Shown piece after piece: positions 37,742-50,659 of a stretch of DNA of 64,000 bases. The stretch's first letter is position 1, and each line of letters starts with the position of its first letter. The stretch is taken from positions 62,001-126,000 of the forward strand of contig WPIO01000163.1 of the NCBI GenBank assembly GCA_009760855.2, written 5' to 3'. The position numbers and the translations under genes were made by a program. Source of the stretch: Cristatella mucedo. Its lineage: Eukaryota; Bryozoa; Phylactolaemata; Cristatellidae. The notes below the pieces were generated by a model. It made no database searches. It was not told where the DNA came from and worked only from the letters and a program-made list of their open reading frames with translations.

Positions 37742-40109
37742 CTGTGCGCACAGACAAACGCAGCGACTCGTGTCACAGCCAGTAATGCTTGTGCACAGTG
37801 CTGGCACTGGGACGCTTAAAACCATGATAACAAAGTAGAGATAATAGAGTAGAGAGCATCGCGAAAAACCACATTCGTGTACATTCGCCGAACTCGCTTC
37901 CTAACTCAGCTCCTTGGTATTCAGGAAATTCTTATCAAACTGCGTATCGATAACTTGGTCGCAGTGGCGGCACTCAGCTAAGATATTCGAATGTCGTGCT
38001 ATCCTTAATGGCTATAAATTAAAGTCCGGCGATCGAAAGCTGTTATGATGGCATGCACATAGCACATAAGATCGTGCAGATAAAATTTAAAAACTATGAG
38101 ACTCCTACACAAGCATAGGCTCACAACGGCTTGATATTTGATGCATTTCACTAGAAAACTTACATTCAGCCCGCAAGTAGCTGGAAGCAAACCTCCACAG
38201 TCACTCAGTTTACTGATTCTTCTTGTTGCAGTACAGAAATAACTGGCGTTTTCTAAATATTGTATTATCGACCAGTATTTTTAAATTTGTTCGAGAGGCA
38301 ACTGGAGGAGAGGCTGGCTTCATCCTAAGCCAGGAGAGTTAAATCAGTCTGTTCAGCCTGTATCCATGTTTTCCGATTTCAGAGCCAAACAGAGGCAATA
38401 ATCTCAAATCAAAATATGTCGGAGCAGCAGTCTGTTATAACTTTGCAACATGTATCTAGAGGTTCTCTTTAGCTAGACTGCTACCCATTACCACCAGTCA
38501 CTGCAAGGCTTGAAAGCTGCAGATCTGAGACATCGAACAGCTAGCCCCATTCGCATTGAGTACTTTGAGTGCCGTTCAGAGGCTCATTATTTGACTTAAA
38601 ATGTTTGTGGCAGAATCTAACCTTTCCTCCGAGCGTAGCAGGCATTGGCTCCGTTCCCTGCTCAAACCGACTCCGAGGATAAGCCGCTATAAAGGGGCGT
38701 GGCGAGCTGGCCCTTCCCGGCATTCCCTTTCCTGAACAGGCTGTGAGCTGGTGGAACACCAAATCATAACTCGCGAGTTGGTCGTGCGTGATCTGTGCTG
38801 AACCAAAAATGTGACTTCTAAAAAATTAGCTAATAATAGATCGACTCACTTCATGAGAGCCCTCCTCCTGAAGCTGTGGCGAACGTAAGCACAAATCCAT
38901 ACTGCACTGCTGCTAACTGCATCATCGTTGTTGGCGTGGCATCGCCACAGCTTCGCCCGCCCTAGCCTGACAGGGCAGGAGTGCATAACGCCTCTGCAGC
39001 CGGGTCCTCTCCACTGATTGTTTGGCGGCGTTAGCAAATGGGCATATGGTCATGCGACCCCTCCCGGCCGGTGCTCTTGTTCAGCTCTAGCAGCCGTGGG
39101 CTGACGTGTCATCCAGCATCTGGCTGGCCGCATCCTGTGAGAAAGAGCCCGGTTTTACTGTCTTTTAGCTAAAGGGAATCGGCCGCCATTCTAGAATCGA
39201 ATGACTGCAAGACTTAAATTCAGTTCATTAGTCTCTGCAACCTATGTTGATGGATGACAAACACACCTGGGCATAGTCAGCATGTAAGTGATAGCTTATC
39301 CAATGGGCCCAAATTACCTTTCCCGGAGGCTCGGTATAAATGGAGAGCAGCGAACGGTCGAGACAGGACCCCTTGCGGAACTCTAAATGTGGCTTCTGGT
39401 CTGCTGGATCAGATGTCAACACCGTGCGACACGGACTGCACACGATCGTCTATCAGACCGGTTGCGGTGGTCAACCATTCAAGTCGAGTATCCTGATCGA
39501 TAGTGTCAAAGTCAGCTGAAAGATCGAGCAGGCCCAGGGCAGTGCAAGAAAACGGGCTCCCGCGGCCAAGATCCTGATCGGCTTGTGTGTGGCTAATAAG
39601 ATGCCCGTAGAGTAGATGCAGGCTACAAGCCAAGAATTCGCAATGGCCCCAACCATGGCTGACGTTCCTTGCGTCGCCTGTACTTGAATCAACTCATTGT
39701 CTCAAGACTATTCAATGCAACCGTGTATAGTCCTTTGATTCCTGACACTAATAGCTTAGTAATATCAATTTGCAAAGAACAAAAAAAGTTCCTGCGCTTT
39801 TTCCTTTACCTTCTCGAATGCAAAAATAGCTACTGTATTGCAATAAATCCATGCTAAAGTCTCCGAAAGTGATAGCGTAAGTAACGAATAGACTCATAGA
39901 AGTGAAGCCACAAAAATCTTCCTTATCTGAGCCTCTGCAGGATATATGCACGTGTTTATATAGATATAAATATATATTTGTACATTGAAAAATTTGAGTA
40001 TATATATCATACGTGTGTGTGTGTGTGTGTGAGTGTTTATTTACTATATATGTGTGTGTGTGTGTGTGCTTGTCTTAGTGTGTGTGTCTGCGTGTGTGTG
40101 TGTGTGTGT

Positions 40110-40166
<57 letters not shown>

Positions 40167-43100
40167 TGAGAGGCAGTGTGCCTGTGCGGCATATGTCAGT
40201 GCGTGTGCGTGTGCTGCATCTGTGTATGAGGGTGCCTCAACGTGTGTGTGTCCCTAAAAAAGCACCAGTACTCCATAGCAGGTCTTGACTACCTATAGAT
40301 CAAGCTAGAGCAACTTATGTTGCTGCCAGTAAGTACCCACCAATACTTCATTCCTGTCAGTCTCTTATCAGATGAAACAGATCGCTGAGTGGGGAGTTAA
40401 GCAATTCTACACTCGCTCCACAGTGTGGACTACCGTCTTATAGAGCCGTGATGGCACTCTAGGTAAGGCGGTTGCTTTTCACGACCTCAGTCCGAGGTCG
40501 TGGGTTCGAATCATGTGGTGGGTGATTCTCAATTGCTGCTGAAGCAGTGGTTGTATCCGTAAAGGCTCTTCTGTCGCTTTGCAAAAGAGGCTGTTAAATC
40601 AGCTAGTATTTATTTATATGCAGCATGAAATTCAATAAAAGCAAACCTAAAATTTTTACGCAGGCAGTTAATAATTTACTACAAGATGAGATCACATCAG
40701 ATAAAGCACAGCTGTATAGGTTTTCCGTTATGCACTCTCCTCAAAGCTAAAATGCTGCATACAATCAGTGAAACCAACAGAGTACATCGATGCTCCTTTC
40801 ATACGGTGTCGCAGTCCTCTGACTGTACATGCTGGGTGTGCATAGGACGGACGTCCACAAACCCTTGCAAAGTGAAAGGCTCGCAATAGCACATCAATCT
40901 TGCACTCTCATGCGCAAATTTCCCGGTCTATGGCCGAGAATATGGCCGAGGCCAACATGCCAAACAGCCTCGCCAACCTGCTCGGTTGCCCATCGCTAGT
41001 GCAGATTAGGAACTGACGCTGCTTCGAGACCTGCAGGCGAGGGGCGGGTCCGAGCAGGCGAGCTTGGCCCGACCAGCATGCAGCCCTGAGACCCAACCTC
41101 TTACCTGCTTGCCGCCATTGGCGTCGTAAAACTCGTAGCCGGACAAGGGCAGACCGCCGATGTGCACGTTAGGGTGGTAGGCGTGAAATCGGCTGCGTCC
41201 CTTGGGATCAAGGGAGCTTGCAGGACGCACACCCAGCTTCTCCATGCAGCGACCCAGCTCGACGTCCTCGTCGATCGTAGCGATCCCGCAGACGTCAGTC
41301 CGCCCGTATCCGTCAGCTCCAAAGCGTCGCAACGCCTCCCTGCTCAGCACGTAGCCGGCGCCTGTGGGCGAACGGACGCTGAGCGAGTGCCGGAGACGAG
41401 CAACAGCTGAGACACGAGCGGCCGCCGCCTGCTGCATAGGCCGAAGGGCCTCGCTCGAATGCGGCCGCAGCGGCGGTAGCCGAGGGCTAGGGTGCAAGCT
41501 TGTGAACCACCGAGCAAGCTACTGGAGCTGTGCTGAGAGCTGACGCCAGCTCGGCACTAAGGCGTCTACTTGTCAGTCCTGAGCTTCTGTCCTGTTTTTG
41601 TGCTGCTCTACATTGCTTTGGTCTCTGCTTGTTCGAGCTTGTTTGCCTGATCAGCTCTGCTTGTTTCAAATGAGGCGAAAAATATTTTGGATTTCGGCTA
41701 GATAGATTTTCCTCTATGTCCTCAATTACGCCAAATAAAGCTCCAGGACATTTAATGACGTATACAGCAACATGTATCACACCGAAATCAGAAATCTTTC
41801 TTGCTTCATTGAAAACAAGCAGAGCTGAAATCGCATTTTAAATTTCTCACCGATACTTGTAGTATTAGCCGAGTTATGGGATTTACGAGGCGCCAACCGA
41901 CCCTGGAAATCAAGCTGTATAAAAGTCACAAGAATGCACCTCCACAAGCTTAAAGCATGTATCAGGATCTACCAAGGTTCGAAAAGTTGGGATACAAGTA
42001 GCTTAAGATGCTGAGATCGGTAAAAATTTTATTTGTAGATTTGTGGCTTCTCCCTCAGCCTCTCTCAGGCTCAGTCTCGGCTTCTAACAAACGTGATAGA
42101 ATAACAAAAGCCCAATCCAAATGCCGATGTCAACCATTAGCCAGCCATCTCCTCAATCAGATCAGCTCCCAGATAAGCACCTTATCCAATGTTTTTTTAG
42201 CGAAATCTACTCGACTCATCTCTCTCACTACCATGCAGCACCTCGGGGTCCACCGTCCAGTGCCTGCCAATAGCATCGAACTCTTCTCGGGGTTTGCCTC
42301 CAATTTCAAGAAGACCACTATTCTCTATCTAAGATACGTTTATTTGCTGCTATCCTGCATAAAGAGCATAATAAACATGTCTTTGTTCAGGTCTTGTCCC
42401 TGCATTTTTTGAAAAACTTGTTACGAGGCAACTTGCTAAGAAGGCAACGTTAAACAAGGAGAGCTTAAGCAACTTCCGTATCCTTTGCTACTGCCGTTCA
42501 TACGAAAAAACACTTAACGATTACAGGCAGGCAATGTAAAAACTGTACGGCAAAACTTCAAATCGAACGCGTAACTTCCTGTCGGGCTGTCGGCCTAATA
42601 ACTCCACAGAGCCAGCATGGCTTAGAGTGCACGTCGGGCTTCTCAAGAATGCAGACTAAGTTAGAGTATCACCGTTTACTTTGCTAGACCGTTTGAGAGC
42701 AGCATTTAATACTATCGATCACCGAGTCCTTCTCGAGTGCCTCTCATCTCGCCCGGGCCTCATAGGCAGGGTACTGCAATGGTTCAGGTCCTATCATCGT
42801 GGGAGGCTCCGAGCATTGGTATCAAGGGGCAGCAATCATTCGAGAATCCTCTAAAGTATAGGGTATCTGGGTCTTTGCACTTGCTTCTCTTCTTTTTACA
42901 ATGTATGCTTTCTCTTTCTCTCACTCGCTCTCTCTCCCGCTCGTTCTCTTCCCAATGTATCACCAAGCACGCTTTAAGCTTTCACTTCTATTCAGATGAA
43001 AAATTGTACCTATGCTTTGATCCCTCTTAGATTTTCAGCACGTGAAACTCTGTAAACCCCCTTGCTGCATGTAGTAATGACATCCGCACATAGATGGCAG

Positions 43101-46100
43101 TAGACTTTCTCAAATGTGATGACAAGAAAGCCGACCTGCTAAGTCAGTAAACAGTACTAGCTGTATTAACAGCCTCTTTTTATAGCGCCAGGAGAGCCTT
43201 TACGGCTACCACCACCGCTTGCAGCAGCAATAAACGATCGCTTACTGCAGGATTCGAACCCACCACCTCGGGACCGAGGTCATGAAAAGCCGAAGCTAGT
43301 GTGACGTCGCATCTCACCGAACCGAAATCCAGCCGTGAGCCAATCTGATGTTACTAAGTAATCAGAAAGTCTAGCCAAAAAGGTGTGTAGAGCACCTCCA
43401 GTGACATACCTAAGTAATATAGGAGTCCCATACCAAAGTGACTTTTCACAAGATTACCATACCAGCACTACAGTCTGTATTGCATCTTGCAGCTAAACAA
43501 TATAGCAAGAATTCCGACCAGCATACCCGGGGGTACCACATTTAATTTTGGTTATCTGGGCATCTGCGACATCTAGCGCCTCGATTCGTGCAGCTGACTA
43601 TTTGCAGGTCCTCTTCTCCTCAGTGAAGCCCAGCAGGTGCTTCCAATCCCTTCAAGACTCCGAAGCCAGGTTATAACGTCGTAAACGTCGCAATCGTCCC
43701 ATTGCAACTCTTCTCTCTGACATACAATGGCTATTATGGAATTTAATTTGAAAACACACCTATTTAGGACAGCATTTAATGGGTCCCTGTGATTCGTCTT
43801 TCACGTACTTATCGGTGCTGACACTGTGCTTGCGAGCACTAACTAAATTTGCATGCTGACCCTGTGCATGTCACCCCTAACCATGTTATTCATTTTGTGT
43901 GACTGTCAAGCATGATTTTACTCACCATTCAATTGAATTTCCTTTTGCAGCAAATGTAAAGCGCCTAGAGAGAGAGAGATTGAGTACTCTGAGGGCAATT
44001 TATGAAGTGCATTATTACTGTTATTACTATTATTGCGATGCGATTACCTCTCCTTGCATTGGACATCCTATCATTCCACCAGAAGTGCTACTTTTTCGAA
44101 AAATCTGTGCACCTCGCAGCAGGCATTAGTACGGCGTCGAGAAGGGTGACTTCAGCGGTCTCTGTAGCTGCTAGGTCGCTTGTTGTCCCACAGCTTCTGC
44201 AACCGCCCTACCACTCAATGTCTCATCACCCACTCCTGGGATTACACCATTCCGTAACGGTACATGTTCCGAGGGAGAGTTGTTTGCATTCAAGTAATGA
44301 GGCAACGGCATATCAACACAGCTACGAAAGCCTGGTGCGCTGGTGTAGCTGACTGGTGGCTTTGGTATCTCACAGCATTCATTATCGCCGGAGGAGATTA
44401 ATTTTGCGTAACGTACCTCCGCTATGGTAGCCCTGTGTGACGAACGGCTTGAAAAGATGGCCGAGAAAAATCGGATCGGTCGGGCTGTGTTGAGCGAGCA
44501 CGTACTTTAGATTCTCGACGACCACGTACGTGTCGTCATCTGCCTTCATGAACCAGTCGCTATCGTTCAGGTGATGATCGAATATGTACTTCAAAGCTTG
44601 CATCGTCTTATTTGGAAGGTTGTCTCGTCCTTCTTTACCTGTGACTTCTACCAAAAATACGCGGCGCTCATTTGAAAGACCAAAACCCTCTAGAGGTGCT
44701 GTCGTCTTAAATGAAACGTTTGCACGTTGCCCACGAGCAGCTGTATTGATCGCTTGCAAACTAGCGGCCTCTTCTACTCGTTGCTAACGTTGGAAGCGGC
44801 TGTCGTTGCTGTCGCAAATGAAACACTCGTTTCATTGCATTGAAACATTCATTTCATCGCAGCCAGCTAAGCTAGTGACTGCGACTCGAAGCAGAATCTT
44901 GGCAGAACGATCGCAAAGCTGCGTCGGATACAAATAGTGCACGTGCCCCAAAGACTCTCTGCTAGCGCCACCTCTGAAGAGCGAAAGCTAGAGCAACAGC
45001 CTGCCAGGAACCTTCATCCCGTCCTGCTATTGGCTGCTTCTAGTGAGGTCAGAGTTTAGATCCCTGGGCATGCTCCTGGCAAAAAACCCTGCCCTCCAAT
45101 TGGGCCCTTCGTGAGATCAAGAAGGGAATGGTGAAGTAAAGGTTAGCTGATTTAACGGCCTCTGCTATATAGTGGTAGAAGAGCCTTAAGGAGTACCACG
45201 AAGCTTCCTGTGGCGATAAAGGATCGCCCGTTGCAAAACTAGAAGCTTGCGACGCGTTCCGTGCCTGCTAGGGAGTATCTTAATGCAGGGTAGGACCGCC
45301 GGGGAAGGTTGTGCCTTAGCTAGCTGCACGGGGCAGACACAGCTAGCTAGCGCAGGCTAGCCGCAGTCGCCGAGGTAGCCGCCGAGCCGTCAGCCGCCTT
45401 ACTAATGACCCTTGAGTCGCCGTCATACGCTTCGGAGCTCATGAATAGCTGCCTGTCGCATCTCTTCAGCCAAGTTCTGTTGACCTCAGATCCGTGCGTG
45501 AGAAGCGTGCTCGGCGAAGTCATCACCCAGCAAAGGACTTTGACTTGTGGCCCAGACCGATTCGTGCGCTCCGACGCAATTTCCGAATGCGTCTGCTGCT
45601 GTATCTCCAAGTCTGAAAAACAAAGTCGCCGCAGCATTATAGAGAGAAGTTTGATAGCCAAGCGTGCGTTGCAAGGTAAAGTCGGAAGTCACGTGACATC
45701 CCAGCGACTAATGGGGTCAACAACGGAAACGGAACGGGCCCGGCACTGTTAATTCGCTGCCGATAAACGGGCATCCACCAGCCTTGACTCTCAGCATTGG
45801 CGGGGCTCCACGAAAGGACAGCAGGACAAGTTCCTCTTGTCACCAAGCTGTCAATCAGAGCCTCTAGCGCTCATGGCTTAGTCTTCTTTTTTCCAATTCA
45901 GGCTCTCCCTCTCGCGGATATATTCGCCAAACGCACTGTAGTATTTCACTTTTAGGCAGAGGACATGCAGCTGTTACTTTACTTTGAACCCTCCCAGCCC
46001 TCTAGCTTTTCAGGCTCACTCAACTCGGTTGCTGGGTGTGTTTCTGATATTCGTTCATCAATGGTAGCAAACGTTCTCAGATTGAAAGACGATGAGACCA

Positions 46101-48041
46101 ACTTTCTAGTTTGAATCAAACCCTGTGCAAACTCCTCAGAAATTCGAAGACCCTCGTCCCGCAAACTTGGACTTGGCCAGCATATTTCCAGCGGATTCTC
46201 AACTAAATCCGTGTACCATTTTTCAAATGTTACATATCATGGCAGGGCTCCGCGCCAGGGCAGCAGGTCGACAAGTGTACCATCACTAAACTTTGCCTCA
46301 GCTCCGTTCATGCTCAGAGTTCAGTTTTTTGAACGGTTAATTAAACAGTGTTTAGTGAACTGCAACCTAGCACGATAGTTGGTTGATAAGGGCTGGCCCT
46401 GGCCCAACGAGAAAGAGCTCATTCCTTCAGCTTCAGCAGAACGCCGTTCAGCAGCCTCTTTTGGCGTCTCTGCGGCCGGCACGTTACTGAACCACTTTAC
46501 CTCCTCAAAAGAATCGTCGGACTTTCGCTTCCTCCTCGGCGAAAGGTTTCTCTTACTCCTTCTTTGCTCTTTCTTTCAGCCTCTTCAGCGGTAGCGGCGG
46601 CAGCAGTCTTGTCGTCTGGAGGCCCCTGCGTTCGCATCGTCGCTGCCGAGAAAAAGCCTTTTCCGTTGAGCTTCTTTTCTTTCCAGATCCTGATTGATAT
46701 TCATTCGACAAATGTACTCACTGGGAGCAATTCAAGTCTAACAGTAACTCGCAGCCATCTAACCACACTGCTAAAGCTTTCACTTTTACTCAAATCCGGC
46801 AGTTCACTGATGTATCAACTCAGCTACGCCGGAAGCAGAAGCTGGGAAGCCACACTGGAGCGCCACCTACTAGAATGCCATGGTCGCCCCCAATAAAGCC
46901 CATTTTTAAGTTCTAACCCTTTTACACAGTTGACCTACTAGCTTTTCAATCTTATTCAATAACATCTTCATAGTACACTATGAGAGCGCAGGTTGCAGCT
47001 GCGTGCGCAACTTGGCGAATTATCACTCTCTTCCAATTTTCCTTTTCCCACCTTTTCCTTCCGCTCTCATTTTTTCTGAACCCTCATTGTATGACTACGA
47101 ATACAGTTCAGAGGACTCCATTTGAATGTGATGTCAGAGGCAGACAACCGGTTTAAATAAATAGAAAATTTTCTTTCACAAACCTTTCTTACTATGAGAA
47201 TAGGCGTCTGCAATTATGTCTATATAATGGAACTCAGCCAGGTTTCTTTAGACTTTTGTCTAAAAAGAAAATCCTCAGCATCAAGCATCAACTGTAAAGG
47301 TGCGATTGTTCGTAATGTGCTCGTAATGTATCAGTACAGGTGCAGTGTAGTAGGATGGCGTCGGGGTCGCCACATTTCATCAACGCAGCGTTAAGAGGCT
47401 GCATTCACACATCCGCTGCATTTTGGGGAAGTTTTGGACAAATTTATCAAAGCAGACTAAAAGTACTCGGTAAAAGTTATTGTGTTTAGACGTGCAAGCC
47501 CAACAAGCTATACTTTTGCATCCCCGTCATGGTATAAGCAAGCCCTTGGCACTTCACTTCACAAGCGACTACTGCAAGAGACCACTTCAAGAGAGGCTAC
47601 TAAGTATCGCTTGTTAGCTGATATATAATTTATTTTCACATTTACGCCGGTGGCAGGAGCAAGAAGAGAGACCGTCGAGAGCTTGCTATCCCGAGTATTT
47701 GGTGACAACTGACCGGCCACTCAGTAGCTGCAACTTCTGCACGGTGGACCCTACCTAATGTTGAACTGATAAGGGCGCGAACATCATCTTGTGCAAATAC
47801 ATTCCTTCACCCATCACCCCAGTACCACACTTTCCTGAGTTCGCCACCCACATCCTACCGCAGTGGGGTCAGCCAAGTTCAGGAGAGATTAGCCAGTTAG
47901 ACAGGGAGGATTTTACAGAACAAGATTTCAATTTTACAAAGGAGACTTAGGAGAAAAAACGAATGTCCACCGACCAGAACGGCCGCAACTATTTTGTTGT
48001 CTGTGACCCTGGTCTTACCAAGTTCCGACCCGCATCCCCTG

Positions 48042-48099
<58 letters not shown>

Positions 48100-48274
48100 G
48101 CGCTCCTTATCTAAGCCCCTCTCTTTTTCGCTGTATTTTCACTTTCTCTGTTATCGCACTCTCTCTCGCTCTCCATCCCTTTCTCCTCATACTCGTACGT
48201 ACATGTTTTTATCGGGCTCTTCCTCTCTCACTTTCTCTCTCACTCCCTCGAAATCTTACTCTCTTTCTCTCTTC

Positions 48275-48305
<31 letters not shown>

Positions 48306-49960
48306 CAATCTCTTGCACACTTTTTTTTCTTTCGCCGTCTTTCTCGTGCACCTAGATTCCTGCAACTTCTGCTCTTCAGACCCGAAGCATTGAGTGATCT
48401 CGATTGAATACAAATGATGCCCCACTCAGCAGCTCGCCTGGTCCTTCGTCAGTGAAGTCGATGCCAAATCACAAAACGTCTAGCTAAGCTTTGCTGGCTC
48501 CCTATTAGGCATCGGAGTGACTTCCTCGTTCCTCTATTTCCCCTAGAGGTCGCTTTGCTCGCTACAGCCGCCTACCGATCCGAACCCTGCTGCTGATGCT
48601 GCTGCTTCAGTGTGGCCCTCTCATCCACTGCTCCTCGGCCTCCAGTCGTCCCGCCCTTCCTCGCACTAAACGGAAATATTTGGCGATCGGGCCTTCCAAT
48701 CGGTCGCATCAAAGGTCTGAAATTTGCTTCGGGCTTCTGTCACTAGCTGCAAAGTGTTTGAATCATCCAAGTATCAGCTAGAAAAGCATATGTGTACCGC
48801 TCTGCTGTATCTGAGCTCATAGCATGCTTCTACTTTTTGTTCCTGTGTTTTTTGCGTACCTTTAAAGGAATGAGAGATTGGTAATCACAAGAGGGACTAA
48901 AATCTGGTGGCCTTGAGTATTTTTGATTGGCTTTTGCAAACACTGGCCTAAGCACGATGCTCATCTGCTTTAGCATGATTATCTAAGCATGATATCTTGC
49001 GTTCGTCATTAGTCCTTGGTTAAACCTTCTATTGCGGCGAGTGGATGAAGACGCCGGGATGAGATTTGTTCCTCTCGAGGCGCTACACAGCCAACCTGTT
49101 ATTATTATAATTCGCAAAGCTCTTTAACGTTATGTGGCACCCAGTGGAATCTTCGTGTGCTTTGCTTATCAGTGAATTACTGAGTGCACGTCGCTAGCTG
49201 GGGGTACTAATAGCCAAGAGCCGAGAATGTCTTTAGCAATGTCGGGTGCTTTTACATGCTCGCCAAGCCAGGACATCTCCATCGTAACCTTGATTTGTCA
49301 TGATCTATTAGTTATTTCACCACTATGCTATAAAATTCATCGATACCGTAATTGCCAATTAGACTTGCGCTCTTTTCGAAGTTCTTGATAAACTGTGTTT
49401 TCCGTTGCGAAAATCTTAAGCCAGAGAACTACTAAGGACTGAAAAAAGTAACATAATCAAACAAACCACCTTTTAGTGCTCACACTGATTCCGACCTTTA
49501 TTTCAACCCATCGTACCATCCTCAGACGCTTTTATTGCTTCCCCACTGAAAACCTTTACTTGAAGTGACTAGTCTTGCTTATGTTAATTGTAGTGGAAGA
49601 GCAAAGTACTACACCCCTGTGTAGCTGGCCCCGTGCAACATCAAATGTATTTTTATTAATGAAAAATGACTAGATAAACTAAGCAAAACATGCTATCGTG
49701 GCTGCCCGACAGCGACATCTCAAACAGAGGCAAACAAGGCGCGAAACGGTGCGTCAAGATGGCAAAAATTCAAGCGAAAGCGCGTAGCGAGAACTACCTT
49801 TTTGATAGTCATAGTCATTCGTGGACTTGCCAAGATCATGCGACTTTGCATGTTGTCTGGGACTGATTTGTGGCAGTTGTATCCACGCCATCAGTGCCAA
49901 TATTACGAACGCGGAGAACAGGCAGACCACAAGCAAGAGACGGTGTAAATTGAAAATCAT
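37586..49960 (-). CDS. C1GALT1: Gene B: C1GALT1-like core-1 beta-1,3-galactosyltransferase (five coding exons)
   Basis: Join of complement exons 49798-49960, 45403-45612, 44417-44647, 41105-41361 and 37586-37741: 1017 bp, 338 aa plus stop, all phases consistent (1,1,1,0) and identical to gene A. Type II Golgi layout: 7-residue tail, signal anchor about 8-26 (LLLVVCLFSAFVILALMAW), short stem, then KVLCWVMTSPSTLL from 79, sequon NRT at 99, GKEGRDNL, WFMKADDDTYVV with DDD at 161-163, GYHSGGAGYVLSREAL, IDEDVELGRCM near 231-241, VSFHYI and LEYMIYRF. Closer in wording to classical C1GALT1 than gene A in exons 2 and 3. Like gene A it lacks the CC pair before the FHY block (SDHMVSFHY). Reaction inferred from the family: UDP-Gal to GalNAc-Ser/Thr. 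Confidence 0.91.
39226..39640 (-). mobile_element. Decayed LINE family 2 RT fragment
   Basis: Minus strand reads LLDLSADFDTIDQDTRLEWL and GKVIWAHWISYHLHADYAQV, matching the GKVIRAHGIGYHFYADDTQL region of the element at 2815-3965. The catalytic YADD has become HADY. Confidence 0.78.
40010..40250. repeat. (GT)n microsatellite
   Basis: Long GT tract, pure over most of 40092-40165, preceded by short TA/TG runs from 39960. Confidence 0.95.
40440..40612 (+). mobile_element. tRNA-derived SINE
   Basis: GAGCCGTGATGGCACTCTAG, CACGACCTCAGTCCGAGGTC, GGGTTCGAATC box B and the end GAGGCTGTTAAATCAGCTAG; same family as 24487-24672. Confidence 0.88.
41105..41361 (-). CDS. C1GALT1: Gene B coding exon 4: AGYVLS / EDVELGRCM exon
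   Basis: 257 bp, acceptor CCCACAG ends at 41362, donor CAG/GTAAGA after 41105 (phase 0). Encodes AGYVLSREALRRFG, TDVCGI, IDEDVELGRCMEKLG and RFHAYHPNVHIGGLPLSGYE. Confidence 0.93.
42655..43110 (+). mobile_element. Decayed LINE RT fragment in gene B intron 3
   Basis: Plus frames show FNTIDHRVLLECLS-like codons near 42705-42745, AMVQVLSSWEAPSIGIKGQQ and LSFHFYSDEKLYLCFDPS (YADD decayed to YSDE). A CT-rich stretch (42908-42945) sits between the GVPQG and YADD regions. The 41362-42650 part of the intron shows nothing clear. Confidence 0.75.
43140..43322 (-). mobile_element. tRNA-derived SINE
   Basis: Minus strand: GGTTCGAATCCTGCAG box B, GGCTCTCCTGGCGCTATAAA and GAGGCTGTTAATACAGCTAG end. Box A side decayed. 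Confidence 0.83.
43730..44036 (+). mobile_element. LINE 3' end
   Basis: AAAACACACCTATTTAGGAC onward to the hairpin tail (GTAAAGCGCCTAGAGAGAGA) and an ATT-rich end. The same 3' UTR words (GCTGACCCTGTGCATGTCAC) occur inverted at 30330-30350. Confidence 0.85.
44417..44647 (-). CDS. C1GALT1: Gene B coding exon 3: DDD-motif catalytic exon
   Basis: 231 bp, acceptor TTTTTGGTAG ends at 44648, donor G/GTACGT after 44417. Encodes GKEGRDNLPNKTMQALKYIF, DSDWFMKADDDTYVVVENLK and IFLGHLFKPFVTQGYHSG. Confidence 0.94.
45140..45245 (-). mobile_element. SINE 3' half
   Basis: GTTAGCTGATTTAACGGCCT, AGAAGAGCCTTAAGGAGTAC and GGCGATAAAGGATCGCCCGT are the inverse of the SINE body; the tRNA head is missing. Lies in the 755-bp intron 2 of gene B. 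Confidence 0.7.
45403..45612 (-). CDS. C1GALT1: Gene B coding exon 2: stem and start of catalytic domain
   Basis: 210 bp, strong acceptor TTTGTTTTTCAG ending at 45613, donor A/GTAAGG after 45403 (phase 1). Encodes the stem, then KVLCWVMTSPSTLL, VNRTWLKRCDRQLFMSSEAY. Confidence 0.92.
45860..46260 (+). mobile_element. Decayed LINE RT fragment in gene B intron 1
   Basis: Reads AEDMQLLLYFEPSQPSSFSG, SLNSVAGCVSDIRSSMVANV, LRLKDDETNFLV, aligning with ADDTQLYLCFDPSQP...FLKLNDDKTNLLV; the catalytic ADD is AED and there are frame breaks. The rest of intron 1 up to 48030 shows nothing I can name. Confidence 0.78.
48040..48330. repeat. (CT)n-rich microsatellite
   Basis: Pure CT at 48043-48094 and 48270-48302, CT-rich between. 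Confidence 0.93.
48530..49115 (+). mobile_element. Probable decayed LINE 3' part
   Basis: PRTKRKYLAIGPSN (near 48660) recalls the PRTKLKFFGD motif at 29896, and the end GATGAGATTTGTTCCTCTCG AGGCGCTACA followed by TTATTATTATAA resembles a LINE tail. Too decayed for certainty. Confidence 0.45.
49798..49960 (-). CDS. C1GALT1: Gene B coding exon 1: signal anchor
   Basis: ATG at 49960-49958 (A at -3), donor AAG/GTAGTT after 49798, phase 1. Encodes MIFNLHRLLLVVCLFSAFV and onward to the stem. The open frame extends upstream to 50161, but a good acceptor (TTTTTATTACGCCTGATTTC AG, ending at 50028) lies in it, suggesting that 50027-49961 is 5' UTR of this exon and the extension is not translated. Confidence 0.82.
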
Positions 49961-50484
49961 CCTTATCTCACATGGTCGCGACGTTGCCTCGTGATGTCTC
50001 TGCGTCTCGCTGTTGTAACCAGCTGGGCTGAAATCAGGCGTAATAAAAACGATTTCGGACTTGCATCGCATTTTTATGTTGTGTGTGCTTGTATCGAGTA
50101 AGTTGCTATGGCTCGTGGTTTTTTTATGCAGCCTACCAGCATGGGAATAAATAACGCTCACAAAAATACGCCACTCGGCGGTGGCTCGGCGGCCACCGGC
50201 CTGGAGCGTGCCTGTGACTGATTTCCGAGTCAGTGACTCGTTTTACACAAAAAAGATAAGCAACTGTTTTGGCTTGCAAATCTCCGATGGAAAAAATAGG
50301 TGGCACCGACCGTTTACTCGAAATTATGAAATGCAAACTTTTTGAAAAATTAGAGGAGTGGTATAAAGTATTTGCGATAAAATGAAATTTGACAGGAAAT
50401 TGATAGAGCCTGTGTCCAGAATAGCTTTGCTTGCGTCAGCGAAGCGTATGTCCACTGCGAATCCTGTAGAGTATTCTGTATTTA

Positions 50485-50500
50485 TCTATTATGTATATAT

Positions 50501-50576
<76 letters not shown>

Positions 50577-50640
50577 ATATATGTATATGTACATATATAT
50601 ATATATATATATATGTGTGTGTATATATATGTATAATAGA
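50485..50640. repeat. (TA)n microsatellite
   Basis: Long TA tract with TG interruptions upstream of gene B. Confidence 0.95.
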
Positions 50641-50659
50641 ATATATCAGTGTACTCCTC

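Larger units (their letters stand above)
37742..41104 (-). other. Gene B intron 4
   Basis: 3.4-kb intron holding a decayed LINE (39226-39640), a GT microsatellite (40010-40250) and a SINE (40440-40612). The 37830-39220 part shows nothing recognisable. Confidence 0.7.

Noticed and set aside
40082-40288. Cys/Val repeat frames (CVCVCV), also at 23763-24082 and 59435-59884
   Set aside because: Translations of GT microsatellites.
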